In this document: one piece after another, positions 38,223 to 48,900 of the stretch | Layout: every line of letters starts with the position of its first letter | Numbering within the stretch: the stretch's first letter is position 1 | Assembly (NCBI GenBank): GCA_036245805.1 | Contig: BTRK01000001.1 | Span: forward strand, 1,922,001-1,986,000 | Length of the DNA: 64,000 nt | Source: Pristionchus mayeri | Lineage: Eukaryota; Nematoda; Chromadorea; Rhabditida; Neodiplogasteridae | Reading direction: 5' to 3' | Made by a program: the position numbers and the translations under genes | Notes under the pieces: generated by a model | What the model saw: only the letters and a program-made list of their open reading frames with translations | The model's database searches: none | What the model was told of the DNA's origin: nothing

Positions 38223-40072
38223 CCTTTGTTTGTTTGTTTGTCTGTCACACTTTTTCTTCAAATCGCTGTAAATCGGCTCAAAATCATCGTAGCACCATAG
38301 GACCTTGACCGTTGGTGACCCCTTGACGAGAGTTTTCAAAAAATTGATCTTTGATCTTTGAACTTTGTAGTTTGTAGTTTGATCACTTTCTTTCAAACCG
38401 CTCTAGTTCGCTTCAAAATCATCGTAGCACCATAGGACCTTGACCGTTGGTGACCCCTTGACGAGAGCTTTCAAAAAATTGATCTTTGTAGTTTGTAGTT
38501 TGTAGTTTGTAGTTTGATCTTTTTCTTTAAATCGCTCTAATTCGCTTCAAAATCATCGTAGTACCATGGTACCTTGACCGTTAGCATTGCCTTGGCGAGC
38601 ACTTTCAGCACACCACACACCATGGTGGATTTTACCAAATCGCAGAAAACTCAAATGCACCCTGCGCACCACCCACCACATCACAACTTCCTAACCTGCT
38701 CTCACTCCCCGCAGCGTGAGCGTTGTGAAAGGCTCGTGAGGCCGAGGGTGATTCGAAAAAGTTGGGATGGGGCGAAGCCCCATCCCAACTTTTTCGAATT
38801 GCCCTCGGCCTCACGAGCCTTTTACAACGTTTTAAGCAGGCTTCTACTTGCATACCTTAAAACACGGTAATGTATTTATTTGCGAATTCGCAACCCAACG
38901 TTTAGAAATATAGCAAATAGGTGTTGTAAAATCTGCCCAACCTGTTCTCACTCCCCGCAGCGTAAGCGTTGTGAAAGGCTCGTGAGGCCGAGGGTGATTC
39001 GAAAAAGTTGGGATGGGGCGAAGCCTCACGAGCCTTTTACAACGTTTTAAGCAGGCTTCTTCTTGCATACCTTAGAACACGGTAACGTAGTTATTTGCGC
39101 ATTCACAACCCATCGTTTAGAAATATAGCACATAGCTGTTGTAAAATCTGCCCAACTTACGCTGCGGGGAGTGAGAGCAAGCGTTGTGAAAGGCTCGTGA
39201 GGCCGAGGGTGATTCAAAAAGTTGGGATGGGGCGAAGCCCTATCCCAACTTTTTCGAATTGCCCGAGGCCTCACGAGCCTTTTACAACGTTTTAAGCAGG
39301 CTCTCACCAGTCGCGTCCAATTGTTATCCTTAAAACACAACCCCGCGAACCACAAAGCGACCGAAGGTCGCTAGTTCCTCGATGGATTTGCTAAATAACG
39401 CCCCAACAACTAACTTGCTAAATCAGCTGTAGAGAAAGTTATATCAAAATTACAAATCGTCTACAAACTTTCTGGCGCTACTGTATATATATTGCACAGC
39501 GAAAGTTATTTAAAAATATACATTGCATTCGCAGCTGCTGCAATCGGGTGTTGACAAGAAGATCCTGGATGGAATCGAGACTGGATTCGAGCTGAGAATT
39601 GAGAATGGAGAAGTTAGTGATAATACGTTTTTAAAATTAGTTAAAAAATATTCATTTATTTTATTCAATAAATATATTTATAACTTTAACAAAAATCGTA
39701 GCATTACTATCTCGCCATCTCGTGTTTCTTTCCAGGAAGGTGATCACCGTGAGAAGTTGAGAAGTGAGATCGAATTGATTAAGGAGAGTGAGCCACTCTA
39801 CAAGAAGAAGCTGATGAAGTACATGGCTATGGTGTGCATTTGGCGATTTCCCCTGTGTATCCAACTACATGTCCACTTTTTCTCCTCCACTCTATTTTTC
39901 TTCACCAGTTATGAATTGTTCCTATTCATTTTTTTTGCAGATGTCTCTGAGTGCGATAAAGAAGCAAGAGCAAACTGAAGTGGAAGGACATAAGAATGAA
40001 GATGGAGAAGAGAAGAATGATACCGCGAAAATGAGTGAAGAAGGAGATACGATTGAGGAGTCTGAGGCATGA
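32549..40072 (+). CDS. Unrecognised 452-residue protein (gene U), 16 exons
   Basis: Exons: 32549-32624, 32744-32832, 33416-33544, 33739-33798, 34732-34831, 34974-35077, 35124-35176, 36159-36214, 36528-36636, 36709-36755, 36919-36986, 37203-37295, 37579-37647, 39535-39612, 39736-39831 and 39941-40072. All GT-AG phases agree, giving 1359 bp from ATG (MNSTVKIDRDFD) to TGA. Residues 1 to about 310 alternate short hydrophobic strands with turns (RGGRLFMVGDSKM, SFDTDYLFALSRTHVYYWNG, GRRLAFFTPEVITVFAVS), which suggests a beta-propeller-like fold. Residues about 320-452 are charged and helical (HEEETMKEEVEEEDEQMKQL, then Lys/Glu-rich to the end) and probably form a coiled coil. There is no signal peptide or clear membrane segment. 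I cannot name a family. Its introns host many insertions, but every exon is intact, so the gene looks alive. Confidence 0.8.
32905..33161. mobile_element. TTAA-flanked MITE, copy 1
   Basis: Starts TTAAAGTTACCCAACACCC and ends with near-inverted GGGTGTTGGGAAACTTTAA. The interior carries GATCACGCCCGCACTCTCTC and a mirrored GTGATCAG. It lies in gene U intron 2. Confidence 0.8.
33646..33703. repeat. Small inverted repeat in gene U intron 3
   Basis: TAGGGTTGGTTATTC is mirrored by GAATAGCCAATCCTA, with an inner ATAACGTT core. About 60 bp. Confidence 0.6.
33902..34161. mobile_element. TTAA-type MITE, copy 2 (diverged)
   Basis: TTAAAGTTACCTAACAAGG at the left and CCTTGTTGGGTAACTTCAA at the right. 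The right-hand TTAA has mutated. It lies in gene U intron 4. Confidence 0.7.
35249..36068. mobile_element. Mariner-like non-autonomous element
   Basis: Ends TAGGGTGTCCCGAAAGTTCG and its exact reverse complement, about 27 bp each, the outer TA fitting a Tc1/mariner target duplication. The 820-bp interior has no transposase reading frame. It lies in gene U intron 7. Confidence 0.85.
36366..36521. mobile_element. TTAA-flanked MITE, copy 3, abutting a splice acceptor
   Basis: TTAAAGTTACCCAACACCC to GGGTGTCGACCAACTTTAA. The right TTAA ends at 36521 and the acceptor AG of gene U exon 9 is at 36526-36527. Confidence 0.8.
36839..36925. mobile_element. 63-bp hairpin insertion flanked by a 12-bp duplication
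   Basis: The insert (36851-36913) is almost wholly a hairpin: GGGCTCGCGGG...CCTAGCAGTG...CCCGCGAGCCC. It is flanked by identical TACAGCTCAAGA at 36839-36850 and 36914-36925. The duplication contains the 3' splice site of gene U exon 11. Confidence 0.88.
37897..39483. mobile_element. Tc1-like non-autonomous composite element
   Basis: Terminal inverted repeats of about 80 bp start CAGTAGCGCCAGAAAGTTTG and are flanked by TA. Inside are a short inverted repeat (38030-38160), a GTCT microsatellite (38192-38222), three tandem units of about 115 bp (about 38265-38580), and three copies of an inverted AGGCTCGTGAGGCCGAGGG segment (38700-39300). No transposase is present. It lies in gene U intron 13. 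Confidence 0.82.
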
Positions 40073-42952
40073 GATGAGACAAGATCAGACTACGGTGGAT
40101 ACAATTACGGTTGGCTAGATTACTGTATATATTGTTATCCAGTTGCTTCTTCTCTGATTCCGCTCCTTTATCAAAATCTGAAACATTTCTCGTAGCTTTA
40201 CTTTACTGGTCCATTTATCGACCCGTTATTACTACTTATCATTCTTGATGCTTTGTCCATTCCCGAAGTGCATAACGTCTTAACCACTGTATCGATAAAA
40301 ATTGATACCCTTCGATGTGGGTTTTGAGTTCCAGAGGATGGACAAGTAGAGAGAACTGTAATGTTACTTTCAGCCAATAGAACCACTCCTGATCCATCAG
40401 TATGGAAATGGCAATTCATTGAACTTTTTGAATTTTCGAAAAACAGCGGGTTTTTTGGTGTTTCCAACGCTGAAGCCTCCCGGGAAAACATTGAAAAGAT
40501 CTGAAATCAATATCCCTGGTGTAGAATTGCACGGAGAATCTGATTTTGAAATTAAAAAAATTGGAAATCGTGGAAAAATTTTCTAGGTAACATCTTTTTG
40601 AAACCCACATTTCGCTTTTTCCAACTTATCTATATTTTAAATTGAGTTTTCAAAAACGTCCTCAACAGATGAATTGAAGAAGTCGTCGAGGCGGTCATTT
40701 TGCTTTTTTGAACGACTTTCTAGCTCAACTGTGAAGCATTTTATAATTTTTTGAACTTTTGAAATGCCGATAGCCGTCTTTTAGGTAGTTTCGATTTTAC
40801 GGCTTCACCACTTCACTATAAAAGTCTACGACCAGGGATACATCAACTGGCATTGCGTCGATAAGATTAGAGCCGTTTGATTTTTTGTTCCCATGCACCT
40901 GCGTCCTCTCAGAATATCTGTGTTATACGACTGTTTATCTAAAATCACAGGAGGTACCGGTTGGAACTACTATAAATTTCCAAGATTGAATAAGTAAAAT
41001 GCATTGTAAGAGTGCAGTGTGAATTTAATCTAGACACGGATGAAACACACATTAGTATTATACAGTAATGTCTGTCGTTATAGTAATAGTTAGATCGGGA
41101 TCAGAGAGCATTTAGATAAAGCACTAACACAGGTCTCCTGTAAAAGTGTAGGAAAACTCGCAGCTTTTGCTACTAGGAAATATTTTATGTCATCGATTTT
41201 TACAAACTTGGTTTATGGACATCATTGGAGGTTAGAATAAGGCCTGTCCACCTGGTTTGCTCAAATTTGCACATTATCGAGTTTTGTGATCTACTACTAG
41301 AAATTGACGTTTCTCATTCAATTTTCATCGTACAGCGAACTTTTTTCTCATTTTGCTCGAAATCGAGAGACCTACAACTTTCTCAGCGCGAGACAAGCGG
41401 CATAATAACGTCTTCATAGCGAAAATTGCGAAAAACAGAATTTCGAGATGAGAATATCGATTTTCTGGCTTCGTATACCTAACACGCAATCGTTTTTATT
41501 CTTGATATGGAATCTCCATTCAAAATTAGGGGGAATCTATGTTGACCATTTTTCATATTTCTGTCCCCTCACTGTTGATTTACTATGGGGGATTACAGAC
41601 GTTTCTGGACTTGGTTATTTTTTGAAAGATTTCGTCTTTTGGTCGTATTTCGGTTCAACGTGGTTCAATCGAGCAATCAAAAAAAGCAATCGATAGCTCT
41701 CAAAAAGTTGTACAACTTCCCCTAAGTGATTCCAATCGATATAATTCTTCGTTTTGAAGTTATTTTAAGAAAACTGTCTTAAACGGGTAAATTTGAGATA
41801 TTTCAGCAACACATATCGCACGAAAAGCGTTTCCACACTAGTTTCGCATCTTAACAATGTTTCTGGACATTTATGATCAAGTTTAAAGCTATTGCCGTGG
41901 GGAGAAACACGATAAACCCCCGTACGACGATTGAACTGTGAATATCATGTATCCATGCTGGAATAAATGAGAGGCATGGAGAAGAAACATACATGAATTT
42001 GAGTGGCAATGACATGAAAAATAATCATAAATGTCCAGAAACATTGTTAAGATGCGAAACTAGTGTGGAAACGCTTTTCGTGCGATATGTGTTGCTGAAA
42101 TATCTCAAATTTACCCGTTTAAGACAGTTTTCTTAAAATAACTTCAAAACGAAGAATTATAGCGATTGGAATCACTTAGAGGAAGTTGTAGAACTTTTTT
42201 AGAGCTATCGATTGCTTTTTTTGATTGCTCGATTGAACCACGTTGAACCGAAATACGACCAAAAGACGAAATCTTTCAAAAAATAACCAAGTCCAGAAAC
42301 GTCTGTAATCCCACATAGTAAATCAATAGTGAGGGGGCAGAAATATGAAAAATGGTCAACATAGACTCCCCCTAATTTTGAATGGAGATTTCATATCAAG
42401 AATAAAAACGATTGCGTTTTAGGTGTACGAAGCCAGAAAATCGATATTTTCATTACGAAATTCAGTTTTTCGCAATTTTCGCTATGAAGACGTTATTATG
42501 CCGCTTGTCTCGCGCTGAGAAAGTTGTAGGTCTCTCGATTTCGAGCAAAATGAGAAAAAAAAGTTCGCTGTACGACGAAAATTGAATGAGAAACGTCAAT
42601 TTCTAGTGGTAGATCACAAAAATCGATAATGTGCAAATTTGAGCAAACCAGGTGGACAGGCCTTATTCTAACCTCCAATGATGTCCATAAACCAAGTTTA
42701 GTAAAAATCGATGACATAAAATATTTCTAGTGTCCAGCGTTCCTACGTTTTTACAGGAGACCCGTGCTAAAACAAGAAATTGTAAAAATTCTGAGGTAGA
42801 TTGTTGTGATTTTTGCATTAATTAGCAATCAATAAAACATAAGAAGAAAAGATCATGGGATCAAAGGAGAAGATCAAAAGATGAGTGGGTAACGGTAGTC
42901 AATAAAAGGTAAGGTTACGGTAGCATAAGGGGTGTATCTCTCCCTTCTCCTC
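40073..42952. other. Intergenic between gene U and him-10 (convergent 3' ends)
   Basis: 40073-41150 is AT-rich with no gene I can support. 41180-42725 is a fold-back element. 42730-42952 leads into the him-10 stop codon. Confidence 0.6.
41180..42725. repeat. 1.5-kb fold-back element
   Basis: Arms of about 700 bp (41180-41877 and 42024-42725) are reverse complements with few mismatches, and the loop is about 146 bp. Open frames in the arms are mirror images and have no protein similarity. Confidence 0.88.
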
Positions 42953-45900
42953 TCAATCCAGCAGCTGCATAGTCGTCGTGACACTCGAGTCGAGGTCGGT
43001 TGACGTCATCGCGGAAACGAGATTCTCCTGATAATATTTGTTTTGGTAACAGTGGGACACGTATCAGCCCGAGCATTTCAGACACGACTTGAGTAAAATG
43101 TGAAACCATAACGTTCAGGTACATTTGATCTGTGGCAAAATTTTTACACCGAGCTAAAGTGCCAACCACAAATGAATTTTCTCTCTTAATAATGTTTTCA
43201 TCAGCCTGTCAGTTTTCCAATTTCATGTTTCCTTTACTTCACTTAACAATCGAAATAAATACTAAGGACTCGCTATTTCTTTTCCCCACCATAAATCCAA
43301 ACCAATAATGTACTTCTTTTCAGATGAATCGATATCTACCGTACCTTTAACTCGTCGTAGGCTGCCTCCAATTTGCGGACCTCGGCTTGCTTCTCAGTAT
43401 TCTGTAATCAAAATCTTCAATAGGCACTAGATCATATGAGAACTATTACATCAAGCCGCCTTTGAAATATCAAAGGCGGCATGACGTCATAGTTCTCATC
43501 CGACCTAGTGTCGATCAAGCTCTTTCAGACACATTCTCATACATCAGTATATCACGCCTCTCACCAGAGAAACGAGCTGCCCATGGGAATGAATGGCAAA
43601 TCGTGAAATGAGTTCTATCCGGATTTGGGCATCCTAAGGCATGCCTGAAACTCCCCCAAAGTCTCATTGTGCACACTTCATTTTGGACTTCACTACATCG
43701 GGCATGATCTCGGCAGCTCTCACTTTCAGAGCTCGTATCTCGGTTACAGTGACAGATAGAAAGAAAATTGCCTCTGAGTGACCCCCACTCATTTTTCGAG
43801 CTCTATCGATCTATATAGTTCATTTTATTTGAATGTCACTTTTAACCACAATACATTGTTGGTGCAATTTCTCAAGTGTAGGTAAAGAAGCAGCTGAATT
43901 TTTCACATATTGTGTAGTTTTCCATGGGCTATCGAATGAGTGGTCTGCACCGAAAATACCGCGACTACAGGTAGAGTTAAGGTCTTTAAACTTTTCCAAA
44001 TGATTTGAAGTAATTTTTTCCACAGGAAAGTTGGACGACGAACGATCATTCTTGGCGACGCGGGAAAAGAGAGCGGTCTGCGCGCAATGTACGACGAAGT
44101 AAAATAACTTCAAATGATTTGGAAAAGTTTAAAGACCTAAACACTACCTGTAGTCGTGGTATTTTCGGTGCAGACCACTCATTCGATAGCCCATGGAAAA
44201 CTACACAATATGTGTAAAATTCAGCTGCTTCTTTACCTACTCTTTTGAGAAATTTGACCTACAATGTATTGTGGTTAAAAGTGACATTCAAATAAAATAA
44301 ACTATATAGATCGATAGGGCTCGAAAAATGAGTGGGGGTCACTCAGAGGCAATTTTCTTTCTATCTGTCACTGCAACCGAGATACGAGCTCTGAAAGTGA
44401 GAGCTGCCGAGATCATGCCCGGTGTAGTGAAGTCCAAAATGAAGTGTGCGCAATGAGACTTTGGGGGAGTGTCAGGCATGCCTTAGGATGCCCAAATCCG
44501 GATAGAACTCATTTCACGATTTGCCATCCATTCCCTAGATTGGCGATTTTAGCTCGATTTTCTCGTGAGAGGCGTGATATATGAGAAGTAAGCCAATAAG
44601 AATACTAACGATCGCTCATTGGATACTGCCCTTATTTTTCCCTTGAAACAAAAATAACCCTGGAATGCATCTATATTTTGTTGTCATTTCCGTGATATGC
44701 ATGCGAGAGCGGAATTTTCTATTAGATAATTTTACAAACCAGCCACTAGTTTCGCGTTTCAGAGCATACAAACCACCAATCATCATATTTGACTAAAAAC
44801 ATTTCGGCAGAACTACATCACGACCTTTACCTTTTCTAAATTCTTAGCCTAAACCATACCAATTTGGTATTACCAATGCGCCTCACAACATCCGTATATA
44901 CCGGTGAGCAAACCCCGATACAATATCAGCAGTACGTATTTATATATAAAAAAAGAAAATATATTTTCACCTTCGCCTCCATCTTCTCGAGAAATTCCAC
45001 TCGCACCTGCATGTACTCCGTTAGCTCGGCGATCATCGAGTTCTTGCTGAGAAAGATCAAAGATCAATATTACAGTTCAATAACCACTATCTCGATTATT
45101 TATAGCCTATGATTTCCCTTTTCAAACTAAATCTAACCTTGTTGCCCCACATCTACCCACACATTATTAGGGCTCAACGTGAATCACAATAATATTCCCC
45201 TCGCCCCCCTACCGTAGTCAGTCTTTACATCTCGACGTTAGCAACTACAGTAACCCCCGTTCCACCCTACCGTAACCACTCACTCATTCCTCAGCTTTCC
45301 CAGCCTCTGCCCCGCCTCCAGCACGTTCTTCTTCACAGCGCCTATAAACATACAATTGTATATTAATCCGCACTCGAGTTGATCCCAAACGGATGAAAGG
45401 GATTAAGTGGCGTTTTGCCAAGCAGGGACAATGCGCGACATATGCCATTTGCAGTCGTCTTCAATCGTTAGACATATTAAGCCTATAAACACATAACTGG
45501 TAGTTGATGGGGATACTGTAGTGTCGATTGGATACGGTACTCCCAGGGCTCACCTTCGAGGTTCCTCAGCTGCGTGCACTCACTGCGAATCGTCACGATC
45601 TGCGCAGCCAGTGCGTCCTGTCTGCGATTGAGGGAGGATTACGGTAAGTTTGCGGTTGAAGAAGGATTACGGTAGGTATAATAAGAATAATTAGAACAGT
45701 CGTGGCATACTAATTACTAATTGATCGATGAGAGAGTGAACAATGAAAGATTGTGATTACCGCAGCGTTGAAGGATTCGCAAGAAAATTGAAAATTGTAA
45801 TAAGCTATTAAAAAATGTTTCCCAATAACATTGGCGCTTCACCTACTACTCATTAGAATAATGCACGCAACGCAATTAATATAGTAGGATGCCCAGGTCG

Positions 45901-48900
45901 ACAAAAAAAATTAAATTCGCTCAATGCCGCAGTATGACCAGTGAGTGCCTCGCTTCACACACATCTCTTTAACAGAGGTTATATTCCGAAAACAACACTT
46001 CCAGCTCATTTAGCTCAATAACACACAATGAATTTTCAAAAGAATAATCTCGCTGTCTACAGTACCCCTCCCCTATCGTACCTCTCCCTCTGCTCATTCC
46101 TCTCCTCTTCGTGTCTCTGTTTGAATGCCCCTCTCACGCCGCGCTTCTTCTCCACTCCTGACATCGACATTTTATGGAAAATCGATAACACGATTCTACA
46201 GTAACCACCCTGAATCAATATTCTGCACATAATCATAACATCAATAGTTTACAGATAGGTTCAAACTACCGTACCCTCTTTCTTCGCAGACAGCAGCTCC
46301 TCTCTCTCCTCTTTGACAGCCTGAAAGAAGGTAATTGTACTCGTGACCCACTGAACTCGTCGTATGTCTACCGTAGCCCCACCATACATTGAAATTTTAC
46401 GATTCTCCATCGCGCCTATCACATTCGTTTTTTTCCGGACATTGTACCATGCACACTACCGTAATCCCCGTACCTACAGTAACCCCCTACCCTATCGTAA
46501 TCTATTTACCTGTTTCTCGTTCTTCTCCCTCGTAGCCTCATTCAATCGAGAAACAGTCTTCGTGGCTGTTCCCATCTCGCCTGAGAGTATTTAATGTCTA
46601 TATTGAAATTTAAAATAAAAACAGCGAACAGAATGCACATAGCAATGCGTGCCACAAGATATTTGGAAGAAATAGTAATGTTTATTGCAACAGCATGTCA
46701 AGATAGGATGGAACAGTTCCAGCTCATTGGCAATTGAACAGAGAGCGCTACCGAAAAATGCCGGGGCCAGTCTCACAGTTTACAATTAGCATCAAAACTT
46801 TTAATCATCAAAACTTTGATTCAAAAAAAGCATCAAAACTTTGTAGGGACGGCAGCCCGAATTTTTGAGTACGGAATATTGGTTGCCTCCTTCCGACGCT
46901 TTTGCTTTCAAACTACCGTAATTTTCAAGCCAAATTCTTTCAATATTTTAAAACATTTTTTAAAAATATTTAATGTGATTTTCAAACTATTTTATTGACT
47001 GGAATGAATATAAAGATATAATGAAAGTGCAACAAGCATGGCAAGAAGGTGCATGCTGTAGAAATGAAGACGCACGAAGCGATCGAAAATAAGCATGTTT
47101 TCAGAATTAAGTGTTGAAGCTTCATTTTCTCAGTTTTGGTAGATTATCAATCACAAAAAATTGTTTTCACAATAAAAATAAATAAAAATATAAGATATTA
47201 GAGAATGAGGCCGTCAAAGTTGGGCATTTTACCGTTGTGAAAATACATTTTTTGCTTTTTCTTTAAAACCGCTAGTAGTACTTTCGAGATTTTTGGCTAT
47301 ATTGCGATAAACCCTGTTTTACACCACATACTAGAAAACAAAAAATATACTGGTAGCGGTTTTATAGAAAATGCTATTTTACTTAGATGTTACCGTAATC
47401 CTTGCACTTGCTTGACGATTCTGAAACACCGAGATATTTTTGGGTGTTTTTGGTTAGGAATGGTGATATATCGCATTTTTTAGGGTGGGTTAAACATTAA
47501 TAAGAAATTAATTAATTCATATGAACGGTGCTGAAATATTTTATCGGATTTCAGATTGCGATAAATTGAGTATGAAAGTGACTTGTGATGCGCTCTGCTT
47601 GGACCCAAAACGTCGGCTTCTTTATCAACACATATTATTGTTTTTCTTATTATTTTACATTATTTTTGAAAAACTAAAGTGAAAAGTCGAAATGGGGTAG
47701 AGTAAGCTTCCATTTGCACACCAATTTGTTAATTGTTCTGCTCATTCATAAACACGGCTGCTGTCCCTAAAACTTTGATTCAAAAAAAGCATCAAAACTT
47801 TGATTCAAAAAAGCATCAAAACTTTGATTCAAAAAAGCATCAAAACTTTGATTCAAAAAAAGCATCAAAACTTTGATTCAAAAGCTCAAATTCATTCATT
47901 TTTATTTTCGAAAATGCCATTCTGAGACATATCGAGTGAGAGGCGCAACACTTCAAGCCTTTTTTCTACATTTAATCTCCCCAAAATTAACATTCTTGCT
48001 AATTACTAATTAGCATAATTACAATTAGCCCCCAAACCTTCGATCGTTTCCATTGCCCGTGCAGCCTGCGTGCACTGCTCCTCTCTGCATTCCAGATCAC
48101 GATACTCGCGTCTGAAATGAAGAGAATATCAGAGTGACTCTCTTAAACTTTCAGTATTTCTCTCTCTTTCTAGAAAGTGAAAAGGAACAATCGTGAGAAA
48201 GGTAGCATCTACACAATCTAGAGTCGCCTAATTAAAAGTGTTTCTTATTTATCCTTCAAAAGCAGCAGATAACTAATCGCATCCTATTCGTTCTTCACTT
48301 TAGAAGCACTTGAAACAAGCATTTTACATGGACGATGGCGTGTTCAACGAGAACAAAAATGCGACTAGGAAAAAATACATGTTGAAATATTAAATAAAAC
48401 TGACGTTTCCTTGTCGAGTACTCGCTGCTGATCGACTCTTGTCATTCGCAGCTCCTCAACCTGAGAGGAAGGGGTAAGAAGAGAGGGGTACGGTGTGAAC
48501 ATTATTGATTCCCGGTAGCCTTTTTTTCAACCATTGTCCATTGTACTTTGTACTCTGATCGATTACATAATCGTATCGTTTAGCTATATAGAAGATACAT
48601 GCACAATTTAAGGCTATTTCGTTTTCCCTGCAATCTACCGTACTCCTACCGTACCTCCTCTCTCAGCTGCTCCGGATCATCGATTATCTCCTTGTCGAGC
48701 TCTTCGCACTTTCGCGTGGATATCGACAGATCGGAGTCTTTGGTACTCTGGAATGGAAAGACTTTCATAATTTAGAATGTTCTCTCATTCTATTCGAATA
48801 GAAAGAGAGTACGGCATTACTAAATAGAACACGATGTAACGGCCTTCCAATACACTTGTTATTTTCGCTCGACTTACGTTAGATGTGCGGTCACGGAATT

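Noticed and set aside
41225..42717. Open frames of 64-82 codons in both directions
   Set aside because: Mirror-image frames of the 41180-42725 fold-back; no protein signal.
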